In this document: positions 20,501 through 30,404 of the stretch, in pieces
Layout: each line of letters starts with the position of its first letter
Position numbering within the stretch: the stretch's first letter is position 1
From: Hyaloperonospora brassicae
Lineage: Eukaryota; Oomycota; Peronosporomycetes; Peronosporales; Peronosporaceae
Reading direction: 5' to 3'
Length of the DNA stretch: 64,000 nt
Assembly (NCBI GenBank): GCA_947650285.1
Contig: CANTFL010001352.1
Span: forward strand, 310,001-374,000
Made by a program: the position numbers and the translations under genes
The notes under the pieces: generated by a model
Seen by the model: the letters and a program-made list of their open reading frames with translations, nothing else
Told to the model about the DNA's origin: nothing
Databases searched by the model: none

Positions 20501-23500
20501 GACATGGAAAGTTGCGGACCCACCTATCCCGTTAGTAGCGCAAATACCACCCCCTCATTCGTCACTAGGTGCATTGCATCATATTGTGCTCGAGAAGGGA
20601 TTGCTGGGCGTATTGCGGCTTATCTTTCTAGACGCAAACGCCCATGCTGCTGGTTACTGCGATGGCGCGGGTCGTACTATTGGAACTAAAAGAACGAATG
20701 CCACGGTGGTTGTACGCGCCATTCACATTATTAATTTGGTTGTGCTTGTACTAGAGCGAGGTACTGGCAGTACCTCTCAGCTACAACAACACGGAGCTGT
20801 ATTGTCCGACAGTGAGAGACGTCAGACACTTGCACTTCTGCGCAGTGGTCCCGATGCATTTCAGGAAGTCGACACGACTCCTCGTGAGCAAAAGCGTGTG
20901 AAGCGACAGCCAGCGTCATTTGATGACTGTGACGTGCACATGACCAATGAAGGCGACCAGAGTGACCTGGGCAGGGTGAATGATTTGAGTATCGTTGCGC
21001 TACTTGTGTCATTGTCGAAGGATATGGTAAAGCATGACTTTGAAACCGCAAAGTCGACGATCTCAGCAATCTATTGGATCTTACACAAGTTGGCGACGTT
21101 GGACTACACGATTCGTGCTTACGTTGAGGTCACGATTCGGAGTGGTCTAAAACAGCACGACGACCTAGTTACGAAGAACGGACTGTCGAAGGCCGAACTA
21201 AAGGTTTCGAACCAGCAGCGTGCTATTGCAGCGATGGTGGCACGTCAAAACGCATTTGCGCAGTCTTGTGCATTTAGCAATGCCGACGATGAAGACCAAG
21301 CGGATGACAATGCAGGGCGGTCCGATAGTAGCAGCAATTGTGGTCTTGTCGAAGACAGTTTCCATCACGATGGGCCGAGACGCACGTTTGTGTATCGACC
21401 ACCACCACCTCCGGACTGCATCATTTGCTCCCAGAAACAGAAGAATGCACCAATCATGTACATCGGTCACGCGCAAATGAGTCAAGTTGATGCACACGCA
21501 CGGGAAGATCTTCTCGGCCGAGTGGAGGCTGTTGTGACAGGCGGGAACCAGGATGATGCCAGCAACAGCACCGCAGCATCTAATGCTGCCTTTTCTCCGC
21601 CCCAAGTTCATTTATCAATATGTGGCCACGCCGTGCACCTGCACTGCTGGCAGAAGTATTTTGACTCAGTGAGGGCACAATCTCAAGCTACCTTTGACCA
21701 CAGTCGGACAAACATAGCATTTGATGCGCAATCCGGTGAATTTCTTTGCCCGCTTTGCCAAGCACTGAGTTCCATGCTTGTGCCGTGGCTTCCCATTTCC
21801 TCTCCTTTGGCATTGGCGGAACAGCAACGCGACCGTGATGCGATGGAGCGCGTGTTCCGGTCCTCGCAAGATACGTCTTGCATTTTGTCTTGGCTCCTGC
21901 ATGGACTTTCAAGTCGATTGGAGACTCTCGCTACAAAGGACGCGATAGAGCGAGATGATGAAGGAGGTGAAAGAACTCGGATGCCGCAAGAAGAAGACAT
22001 TTGTGCAATGAAGTGCTTCGCATTATCAGTGTTGGAAACAATGTCACGGTTCCAACCAGAAATGGCGGACCTTGCATCTGCAGTGGATGGTCTCAAGGAG
22101 GGATTCCGTTCGACCGGACCGCAGCTGACCCACTTGATCTGGTGTGCGCTTGCGTCGACCATAGCGAACACTCAGCTAAGCTGCATCTCGTCAGCAATGT
22201 GCTCACTTGAGCCACTAGTTTCTGCTCCAACGAACGGGCACGGAGATGCCGTTCGACGATCAAATTGTGCTCACCGGACGTCTGGAAGTACTGGCTCAGC
22301 AGTTGAGGTGTCTTCATTTTCTTCTCTTAGCTTCTCAAACATTCTGAATCCAGCTGTCCCGTGCCTGAAAGATCGAGTGGCTGTGTCGTTGCCAGAAGCG
22401 CTGGACATTCACTTGGATCAACGCACTCCCAAGGATGACAACAAACTGAATGTCATACTCCGCTCATTGCGCCACGTGCCGTTGCTATTCGCAAAGCACG
22501 GTCGGGGATTCTACCAAAGCATGTGCTTTCCAATTGCTCAAAACTTTCGATGCGCTCTATCCCTCGAGCAATGGTTAGAGGCATTGCCAGACGGACCGCC
22601 GCTGCAGTTGGGCCAACCAATTTTGGGTCAAGATTTGCTCTACCTCGGTGTTGCCATTTGCAGTAGCATGCTGACGGCAAAGGCTGACATCTTGCTCACG
22701 ATTCGGTCTCTTTGCATCTTACGCATGGCACAAGTGCTCATCCAACTTGCGCAATCGGAAGCTGAAGACGAGAACGATAGCCTGAAAGAGCAGGTTGAAG
22801 CCGAAAGAGGAGGGACTGCTGCGGCCGACGAGTTATCGTCCGAGCAACAGGATGAACGGCAACGTGGGTTGGAGCTCCTCATGCGACGTCTTGCACAGGA
22901 GGCCGGTATGGACATTGCTGTTACCACAACAGGAGGATGCGAAGAAGGGGACTCGGTAGTTGTACACAAAGGCCCGGCTCCACGTGGCCGACAGCTCGAG
23001 CTTCTGTTCGAGTCGTCATGCCTGACGTTTATGCAGCAGGTGACGCTTTTATGCCGTGCACTTTTCAGAGGCGAACAGGACCCTGATGCTTCATGGAGCG
23101 CCAACTTTTCGAGTTCGCTGCGGCTCAGCACAAAGTACAACGACATGTGCCAGCAAATAGGATTGCCGCACATCACTCAGTTGTTGGCAGACGAGGCACT
23201 AGTAGAATACCTCTTGCGGGCAGCGCGTGAGCTGCGAGTCCGTCCCACCAGTGCTGCGGTTCCTGAAGAGTTGCAGCTTCATTATAGACATCACGGTCAC
23301 GCTGATCCGATCATTGCAGACCTGAAGAGATTAAGTTCAAGCGAAATGATGGAAGGCACTTTTGAGAGAGAAGCGCTGATTTTACGAAGCAATGTGGCGA
23401 AAATGCCGGGACTTCCATTGCGACTGAAGCCAGACATCCACTTGGGAAAGAACTGGTTTTATGCCGCGCATATTCGGTTGGTGAAATTGGCCTCTTTGTA

Positions 23501-23933
23501 CACGGACCTGCACTCGGAAATGCTGGACAAAAGCAAGTGCAAGCAGACAGGCAGGAGAATGGAAAGCCCATCGATCTGCCTTGTATGTGGACAAGTCTTG
23601 TGTGCCGGAATGGAGTGCTGTCGACGAAGTAGCGACGGGATGGGCGCTTGCACGCGTCACGCTATCGCATGTGGCGCTGGTGTTGGTCTTTTTTTCCTCA
23701 TGCGATCGACCTCAGTACTCTTGGTGTTCGGTTCACGCAGTTCCTTTTTTGGGTCTCCTTACCTCGACATGTTTGGCGAAGAAGACATTGGACTGCGTCG
23801 TGGACGGCCATTGCACTTAAATGCAGCGCGGATGGAGGCACTCCAGGCGTTGTATGTGAATCACCAGCTAGCAAACGAGGTCACGCGAAATCGGCGCACG
23901 TCCGACCAATACATTCGAAACAACTATTACTGA
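17526..23933 (+). CDS. UBR-box E3 ubiquitin ligase (N-recognin, UBR1/UBR2-like)
   Basis: One 2135-codon exon; the frame begins with a GTG at 17499, and 17526 is the first ATG. The UBR box is at about residues 113-182 and its Cys/His pattern is intact: CGYLFQ, CRTCGADDTCVLCVQCF, HDVLFHRTSPGGVCDCGD. In the family this zinc-binding box binds basic N-terminal residues of N-degron substrates. A RING-H2 domain runs from CIICSQ (~1298) to FLCPLCQ (~1405), with a long insert between the first cysteines and the ICGHAVHLHCW part; it recruits the E2. The C-terminal end has a Cys/His cluster (CLVCGQVLC ... CCRR) and a GLRRGRPLHLN stretch like the UBR autoinhibitory domain. The expected role is N-degron ubiquitination for proteasomal breakdown in cytosol and nucleus. 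Length is as expected for the family. Confidence 0.92.
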   Translation: MATLATPDDLTAVRHLLQKTPTDCLCVNLIPRLMSKLRQLSRAGSADKTPAVPVDEVATYLDAILLARADRLLHDGTCVDRATPFQHPERPLPFVSRDALFDRVRPRESTRGLCGYLFQRHDLAFNCRTCGADDTCVLCVQCFQHGNHDGHDVLFHRTSPGGVCDCGDSEAWAPEGFCVRHGQPAGDAAAHLNSTDAELLPVEVVHVADALFTAIVGFFVEMAKQSMQVFNAEFVDEQGRQVLDRLWLEIQERGVSLEDGQLMERQFHVRIANDDVHSDEDLVQSLSRKRILRANDLVRRIDANGSEIVARNLVLRDALTLMQALQREGWHVCVVRDDFVHDENVLLRVAQWVRTVCSLSTQLHALFCEKLFAVDGQDEEPLQVMFLSHPYFRKDIVLELFKLYLKLQGDKDSKLQFSVVFYKVYSRLMLMYFSGIGTRKESLFQYGVQIFTTPSIVHHLASVGLLDMLLESIHTALEMVQAPSLPPPQHQCASRALDCDHPLLEFKRYHYLFEHLAYVLGIPAMSSALLLRRDLLEKLLRMLGRIQGLDPQVRIQNGCAHVTYESQSWITAFDFHAGVSNIITLMSNGLRNHEAATTQTHTKDRERMVLNVLEGILHQLDPAGTAATQLQLFVPPCGRLMGLDSSFAEIPKYDVSTQPVSFHNPLHSLLSRFLIESLYHSPPPSSGTATSCDASWGVLLERLMVNVIQRSGAKDEKQLLGVEEKKTVLAYSILEYPLRSLVLCAQISCDLWVRNGQKMKRQLTSYTCPPWCSKLRDLDLFIVQVIATVVGFPKLLTIFFERFGLSEWLLSWSDATATDKSLDTSTLEPFASNSEDEKQVSMLEAALLQLIWIATEVPPPLDEIEQRDTVLRREVIHQLSQHPCRLSELLDQTAFVVSTPSGGISAVHKEQHVTRLERILDEVADQQVKRSVNVAASGDDRDDEGRIGDGATGPIVYNLKKAYYTEYDPSFYHISRPCHERAQFARQEALFKTWKVADPPIPLVAQIPPPHSSLGALHHIVLEKGLLGVLRLIFLDANAHAAGYCDGAGRTIGTKRTNATVVVRAIHIINLVVLVLERGTGSTSQLQQHGAVLSDSERRQTLALLRSGPDAFQEVDTTPREQKRVKRQPASFDDCDVHMTNEGDQSDLGRVNDLSIVALLVSLSKDMVKHDFETAKSTISAIYWILHKLATLDYTIRAYVEVTIRSGLKQHDDLVTKNGLSKAELKVSNQQRAIAAMVARQNAFAQSCAFSNADDEDQADDNAGRSDSSSNCGLVEDSFHHDGPRRTFVYRPPPPPDCIICSQKQKNAPIMYIGHAQMSQVDAHAREDLLGRVEAVVTGGNQDDASNSTAASNAAFSPPQVHLSICGHAVHLHCWQKYFDSVRAQSQATFDHSRTNIAFDAQSGEFLCPLCQALSSMLVPWLPISSPLALAEQQRDRDAMERVFRSSQDTSCILSWLLHGLSSRLETLATKDAIERDDEGGERTRMPQEEDICAMKCFALSVLETMSRFQPEMADLASAVDGLKEGFRSTGPQLTHLIWCALASTIANTQLSCISSAMCSLEPLVSAPTNGHGDAVRRSNCAHRTSGSTGSAVEVSSFSSLSFSNILNPAVPCLKDRVAVSLPEALDIHLDQRTPKDDNKLNVILRSLRHVPLLFAKHGRGFYQSMCFPIAQNFRCALSLEQWLEALPDGPPLQLGQPILGQDLLYLGVAICSSMLTAKADILLTIRSLCILRMAQVLIQLAQSEAEDENDSLKEQVEAERGGTAAADELSSEQQDERQRGLELLMRRLAQEAGMDIAVTTTGGCEEGDSVVVHKGPAPRGRQLELLFESSCLTFMQQVTLLCRALFRGEQDPDASWSANFSSSLRLSTKYNDMCQQIGLPHITQLLADEALVEYLLRAARELRVRPTSAAVPEELQLHYRHHGHADPIIADLKRLSSSEMMEGTFEREALILRSNVAKMPGLPLRLKPDIHLGKNWFYAAHIRLVKLASLYTDLHSEMLDKSKCKQTGRRMESPSICLVCGQVLCAGMECCRRSSDGMGACTRHAIACGAGVGLFFLMRSTSVLLVFGSRSSFFGSPYLDMFGEEDIGLRRGRPLHLNAARMEALQALYVNHQLANEVTRNRRTSDQYIRNNYY

Positions 23934-26203
23934 CGTAGGAAAGTCGGAATCCAACAATGCCCACAAAACAAACGTTGAAGCTCTTCCTGCGCTACCGTGA
24001 TGTATCGTGAACTGCAAATAGTGCTTCGGGTACTCATTTCATGTGAGCCCTTTATCTCATGTACCTGTAAGTTCACAAAACAGCAAGTCGTAGGCTACCT
24101 TTCTTGTGATTGATGTCAACTTGTCGGCACTTACAACTATAGCGCTAAATTCTAGGAACGGCACGTTCAATAAACTTACGAGCGCGTACTGTTCGAGAGC
24201 AAACTATGAAGCTGCCGTATTGCCACGAAGTTGTAGTTGTGGCATAAAATATACTTTGTCCACATTTTAAGGCTTGTCGCGTGATACTTATTGATTTGTC
24301 TTCGACTGAAACAAGATACTTTTAATCTACCCGAGCAAGTTACGTGCAACATGCTCCCTTTACTTTTGCAAACTCAGCAGCTTACATGTAGCACGTTATC
24401 ACTATTTCTATTGCTTCAGCAAGTTTAGGTGCCTCCTGGTGTAAGTGATGTCAGAAATGAGGCTGAGCTGAGCGAAGCGATGGGATGTACGACACGTTGT
24501 AAATGAAGAGCTTATGCATCGTCGATCGCGAAGGCCAATACTTGTAAATAGTGTACAAGTGGCTTTTGTTCCTCCGAAAGCAATACATGTAACTGAGGAG
24601 CTGCAACTACGGCCTGCATTGCCAGTCTAGATTCTTGATGCTAAGTTTGAACTACGGTCCTGATCAAGTTTGTATGGCGAAAGTGTTACCAGATAGATTT
24701 ACTACTCGCATCGGTAATGATCCTTTTTTGCTTGCGGTAGTGAGCTTTCTGCGTTTATTGTGCGCTGCATGATCTAGATGGTACACATGAATGGGCTAAC
24801 AGACCTCGGCACCATCTGGCTCGATCGTTTGTGTGTCGAGAACCAACGAGAAGACGCGATTTCGATACCGAAAGAGGGCAGTCAATTGGGGAGTATCGAA
24901 TAGTTACTGAACGGAGTACCCACTTCTTTTCGCCCTCAACAAAGCTGAGTCTCGTCTTCATCACACCGTTTCGTCAGGCATGACAAAATACTAGAAAAGG
25001 AAGTGATTGCATGCAATGTGGTCCAAAAAACAGTTCCTATCTGCAAAAGCAACACAAGTCGGCACAAGGTATACAGGAAGTCGAGGCTGCGCAGCAGTCT
25101 GCAAAAAGGGACTGAGAAAACGGCATTACACGTACAACTACATATAAATTATAATACATCGTCGTTTACGAGAAGTCTGTGCTCCGTTATTCATGTAAGC
25201 TGCACTGAATTAGTGACTCCCAGCTTGGTAGAAGCCCTAGTGTACAATAGATGTTGGAGGTCGATATACGTGGCGTAAAGTCAACGGACCAGATTCGATA
25301 GATGCATCGCCTTACTAGTCACCACAGATTCAACTATGCCTGGTGTTGATTTACGACTCAAAGTACCGTTCTTCTCGAGCATATAGCACATGACAGATTT
25401 GAACAATCGAGGCATCATTATGCGCTACAAAGATGTGCTACAAACATAGTGTCGTGCTACAAAGATAGTGTCAAGGCCTACAGAAGTAATTGTGAAATCC
25501 TTCACACGAGATCTATGGTGTAAAGTTGTGAGATGTGGTGCAAAGGGTTTTGAAATGGCAATAGCGCAATTATTACATGCTATCATAAGCACTTGCTTGC
25601 TACAACCAGTGAGATGATCACGTGCAGAGCATCTTCCGACAAGTTGTATATCAGTAAAAACCATCGTTCATCGATTAAACATGACGTTCACCGAGACCCT
25701 AAATAGCCGCTGCGCTGGTAGTTCGACTAGCAGCCAGATGGCACAAGTCAACCTCATTTGTTCACATTTATGGCTTGTTGGCTTAGCATTAGAAGCATAG
25801 CGTCCGCTGTTCGAGAAGGGTTGATCGTCTTGTAGCGATTACAGCCAGCTCAAAGAAGTTCTGTACTTGCACGAAGCACGTCTGGTAGATGTATCTGCTG
25901 GTGTGCCTACGAGCGAAGCCACTGCTTTCCTTGTCACCAAAAGTCGAGTCTCGGGGCTGGAAAGAGTCCTTTTTCAGCTTTGAGAGCTCCAAAGTCAAAT
26001 TGCTTATTCAACAACATTTTAATCCTCTTGAGTGGTACCATCCGTTCCCTCAAATTTAGTCTGAAGAAGCCAAATAAAAACGAGTAAAATTAGGACTCAT
26101 CCGCTACTTCTCCTTCCGTCCATTCCGCCACTTCAGCCTTAATTAGGTAAAAGCCCAGGCGACAAACCAGCCGACCAGTGATCAGCAGAGCCCCAGTACC
26201 AGA
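23934..26203. other. 2.3-kb gene-free interval
   Basis: Short frames only, with no recognisable domain. A small direct repeat of the form GTGCTACAAA-ATAGTGTC occurs two to three times at about 25415-25475. The first 300 bp will include the 3' end of the UBR transcript. Confidence 0.45.
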
Positions 26204-26637
26204 ATGTCGCCCCTGTCGTCATCGCCCCTGTCGTCGTCGGTGCGTCGTCTCTACCGCGAGATGCTGCGCGGCGCTTCCAAGTTTGAGGTGCGTGTCGCAT
26301 CGTTAGAATTCGTCTCTTTCGACGCGGGGTCTATGCCGTCTCAAAGGCCCTCGAGACCAAACGAGAGTCGAGACGGAAGCGGACCTCGTGGTGCCCAATT
26401 CTTCGACGCACTAACTCTATTCTGACTATCTGTGTCTAGAATTACAACTTTCGCAACTACGCCGTGCGCCGCATCAAGGAGGACTTCCGCACGAACGCGA
26501 AGCTCGCAGCTGGCAGCACGGAACAGAAACACGCTCTCGAAGCTGCGCGCCAGCAAGCCGACATGCTCCACCGTCAGATGGTCGTGTCAAAGCTGTACCC
26601 GCCACCCGTGAAGAGCGTGATGGAAACGCTGCAGTAG
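26204..26637 (+). CDS. ISD11: ISD11/LYRM4, LYR-motif Fe-S assembly protein, two exons
   Basis: Exon 1 is 26204-26287 and exon 2 is 26440-26637; the 152-bp intron has GTGCGT, a CACTAAC branch-like site and TGTCTAG. The product is 93 aa. It shows the LYR-type motif RRLYREMLRGASKF, then YNFRNYAVRRIKEDFR and a C-terminal helix (RQMVVSKLYPPPVKS), in the same order and spacing as ISD11/LYRM4. That protein binds and stabilises the cysteine desulfurase NFS1 together with acyl-carrier protein in the mitochondrial matrix, for Fe-S cluster synthesis. Without splicing, the exon-1 frame runs on to a stop at 26425 and loses the family signature. The N-terminus is Ser/Pro/Leu-rich. This is the last clear gene before the sparse region. 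Confidence 0.9.
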
Positions 26638-29339
26638 ACGACCACGTCATGGAGACGAGCGAAGAGCGCAGGACAAGCTATTTGAGAGGCACGTGGGCAG
26701 GTTGCGATGAAAAGTGCAGGATCGCCTCGACGGTCGCGGTTCTAGACTGAGTGGAGCAGAAACTATGGCGTTCAGGAGGAGTGAAAAACGAGTCAGACTT
26801 GCTCAGCTAGTGCTCTCCTGTTTTGTTCCCTACAAAGTACTGGAAAAGTTGGTCGATACGCTGCTCGCCGCCACGTCCGCTCACGTCTAGCGCTTCATGT
26901 CAAGGATTGACATTGACATGTAATAACGCACCTAAAGCTTTTTCGTATGAGAACACGCGCACTCATGCGATGCCGACCGTCGTACCGCCCTAAGCCTTTT
27001 ACTGCCTCACATCTCAAGCGTCAAACTTTACTGAATATTCCGCTCGTGTTCTTCTGTATCGTGGTAACACAGTCCATCGACATGGATGTAGTGTGTACAA
27101 TTTGATCGACACGTTGCTAGAAGGACCGCTGGCGTAGAGCTGGCGGCTTCTACGACCGCACAAGGCTGTGGTACCATGGAAAAAGTGCTTGCAAGTGAAA
27201 ATATCGTGCAGGCCGTCTCTAGTTGTCAGTCTCGTTGCTGAAAGCGCAATTACGCGTATGCGTGCGAAAAAGCCAGAAACAAAGTAGCTGGGAATTGTCT
27301 TACAAGCATACAATGAGAGAGACGGGGGGAGCCATTACGCGACATTGACATCAGAAATATCAATGCGAATATTCTCTTTGCGGATGACATTCTTGGATGT
27401 TACGTCATGATGTAACATTTAGTGCGTTGTGCTGGTTGGGCCGATAGAAGCCGTTGTATCAACCGACTAAGCGTCCGATGAAGGATGGTGGGCGGTGAAC
27501 CAATAGTTACAGTTCATGTTTGCATAGCTATAGTTAATACAGGGTCGAACAAAAGTAACTAACACGACGAAGTGTGATCAATACATGTCCGTCCACCTTA
27601 CATTCGACTAACATGTTCGTGCCCGTTTCAGTGATAGCGACTAGCCGTCGGATCCCGCGAGTCGATCACATGTACAATGTGATGCGCACTTCGTCCAAAT
27701 AGTGTTTATAATAAATTGGAATTCGAATGAATAGCGCGATTGTATGATCCTTGAAATGGTCTTGACTGAGAAAGCAGTGGCCCTGGCTCATACCTTCATG
27801 CCATATTACACAGACTTGCGAGGTGTGTCATCAAGTTTAGTGTACTCCTTCTCTACAATCACCATAAAAATTTGTACCACTGCCGAAAAAGGATGGGAGT
27901 TCATCTACATGGACAGCGCCTTTGGCAATCTACAGATCGACCCATAAAAGCATGATTCCTTTGTGTCTACAGACCGGCTCAGCAAGATGCCCCGGCTTGA
28001 TTTGCGCCAGAATCGATCACGGCCGAGAGCGCGCGTGTATTTATCGACCTCGTCTCTCGATTCCATGTTTTTGCCCGTATGACCGTATTCTGAACAGAAT
28101 TTAGCTCTACCGCAGCGTTATATGAATGCGCGTTTCGTTCTTTCGAACTCGAGTATATTTATACATCTCGTTGTAGTCAAGCGTTTACATTTGACTATTT
28201 GACTACAACGAAATGCATGAATACACGTTCCCGCGGGTTGCGTCTTCGAACAGATACTTAAGATTGTGTGATACCTTTTTGCAAAATGAAAGAATGTCCT
28301 ATGGCTGTGCTATTTGCCCTCAATATCTCGTCGCATAAGTACACCGCGAATCACCTTTGAGGTGATAGCGTGTGTCATCGCGCACTTTCATCTTATCGGG
28401 GCGCAAAACTAGTTTACAAAGGGTCATTCATCAAACGTAAACAGATTTGATGATCAATCATAATGCGGCGAAGCATAAAGACTCCGACAACACTTCTATC
28501 AGCACCGAGGAATATTAGTAGTGTTAGAGCGGCGACCAAGTGTTTATATGCAAATGTTGTATACGTCAGCACTTTTGTTGTATCATAAGAAGTACGTATA
28601 TAGGTGCGGTGTTAGTATGTCGAACTTACAAAGCAGCGTATCTGCCGATTAATCGTACATGTTCAAGTAGCGACCGTCCATTTTGCTCGATAATCCATGA
28701 TGGATGAGGTAAGAAACCAGAAACGAAACGGCGACATAAACGAAAGGAAAACGCTGGTCAAAGCGAGGAGAAATGAGCTGTATTTTTTACATTTACCTTT
28801 TCAAACGAATAGTGACGACGTGCATGCATCTCCCGATCTTTTCCAGTCACGCAATCGTGTTTCAGCCGACTATACAACGCACGTATAGCCTTGCTGTCGC
28901 GTTGAATAGGCACGCATTCAACATTTCTCGTGATAGGTCTTTTTACGCACAATAAGCACTTATTTTCTTGAAACGATGAAGACAGCTATCACGTTCTACA
29001 ATTTCGAGCTGACATTTCTGGTCACGAACCATACTTGCGACCTGGTCGGTTAGTAACGAGATGACTACATTAAGTCGATAGATTTCTTGAAGAACCGTCG
29101 CTAGCTCATTACAAAGAGGGCGTTGCACCCGCTCGTTTTCTCGATGTGTAAAGGCGAGATGAGCCGGTCAGATTCCCGTTCGCTGCGATTCCATTTCCTC
29201 ATTGCAAGTCACGTGGTGACGCTCTTGTCACTTATTGTCAATATCGTCGCTTCCATTACGCGTTGGGCATTATTAGATTATGTTTCTCGAGCATCCTCGA
29301 CGGGTCAGTAGGTACAAGTAGGCTTATATCACTTCGTAT
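26638..29339. other. Gene-poor region, decayed coding fragments only
   Basis: No gene could be supported. An exon-like start at 28697 (ATGATGGATGAG in front of a consensus GTAAGA donor) and a membrane-segment-like frame at about 29145-29311 (FLIASHVVTLLSLIVNIVA) are the only protein-like pieces. They are not enough for a gene model. Confidence 0.4.
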
Positions 29340-29645
29340 ATGTTAAAGTACCTTAAGGTGGTCGGGTTTCCGTGTGTAACATTTGATGTGATACCAGACA
29401 CCGTGCGGAAATACCGGCGATCTGCCTCTGTGAAAGGCGCGGGTATCAGCTCGCGGCGAATAAAAAAGACTTCGTCCCAGCCGTTGACTATGGTCGTTGG
29501 TCTTGTCAGAAAGTACGACAAACAACAAGACTCGGATGGTCAAGCACATCAATTGAAAAACAAGCTTCCAATGCGCAAAAAGGCGTTCAAAATCATCAAC
29601 GTCTTTTTACATCTCACAAAACATGCGCGTCCTTTTAGGGATTAA
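29340..29645 (+). CDS. Unclassified basic ORF, 101 aa
   Basis: It starts with ATG and ends with TAA, and is rich in Lys and Arg (VRKYRRSASVKGAGISSRR, KLPMRKKAFKI). No signal peptide, no domain and no recognised family. It could be a real small gene, a relic, or chance. Nothing around it helps. Confidence 0.2.
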   Translation: MLKYLKVVGFPCVTFDVIPDTVRKYRRSASVKGAGISSRRIKKTSSQPLTMVVGLVRKYDKQQDSDGQAHQLKNKLPMRKKAFKIINVFLHLTKHARPFRD

Positions 29646-30110
29646 ATGCCTCCCTTGAACGCAATGACTTACGCCTTGAACAGCCTCACCCCAAATAATG
29701 TACATCCAAGTCTCTCTTGACAATCAGTGCCATTTGTACCGTTGACCGGACGCACATCTTGCCTTCAATCTATCGTGCACAACGGTGAATCTGCTCATCC
29801 AAAATTCTGTCGAATGGCCTTTACATTACGGGTGATATAATACAGACCTAATTAACTCGGTCTTAGTTACCGACCACTGCACCATCGATTTCTAAAGAGA
29901 CCATCTGTATAAACATCATAAACAATGCAAAAGGTCTTTGCACTTGCGTTAAGGTGCATAAGCCTTGACCAAGTAAGTGATTGAATGAGATCGCGATTGC
30001 TGGTCATTCTAGACTAACACTTGAATTGCAGCTGTTAAATCATCCACGTATAGTCCTCAGTAAAGAGACACAGAACCGTCTGGCACATGTACAACCTGTG
30101 CGATGGATGA
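29646..30110. other. No feature seen
   Basis: AT-rich sequence with only short frames. Confidence 0.35.
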
Positions 30111-30404
30111 GTGAAACTAGCATTATACATTTTACTATCAGTCCGATCTCTAGATGGAGCAGTTCACGTCGCCTTCATCATCACGCTAGCCATCGCCTTC
30201 GTCGCACTCTCGAAAACTCGAGCAACCAGACCTGAAGGTGATTTGTCTGACTCGTCAGACGACCCAATGATGCCGCGGAGCTACTTATCACTCAGACTAC
30301 CACGGCGAGACTCTTTGGTAAGGAGAACGTCCGTTTATTTTATAATGAAAACCGTTGCTAGAGGCGTCAACATAGACGTGTTATCCGACTGTCCAAGTTA
30401 TTGA
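30111..30404 (+). pseudogene. Possible secreted-effector relic without ATG
   Basis: The frame begins at GTG. A hydrophobic segment (VHVAFIITLAIAFVALS) reads like a signal-peptide core and is followed by a Ser/Asp-rich stretch (EGDLSDSSDD) and then SYLSLRLPRRDSLVRR. This order (signal peptide, acidic linker, LR-type motif) resembles the N-terminus of RxLR effectors, but no exact RxLR or EER is present and no in-frame ATG precedes the hydrophobic core. It is best read as a decayed relic, or as chance. Confidence 0.2.
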
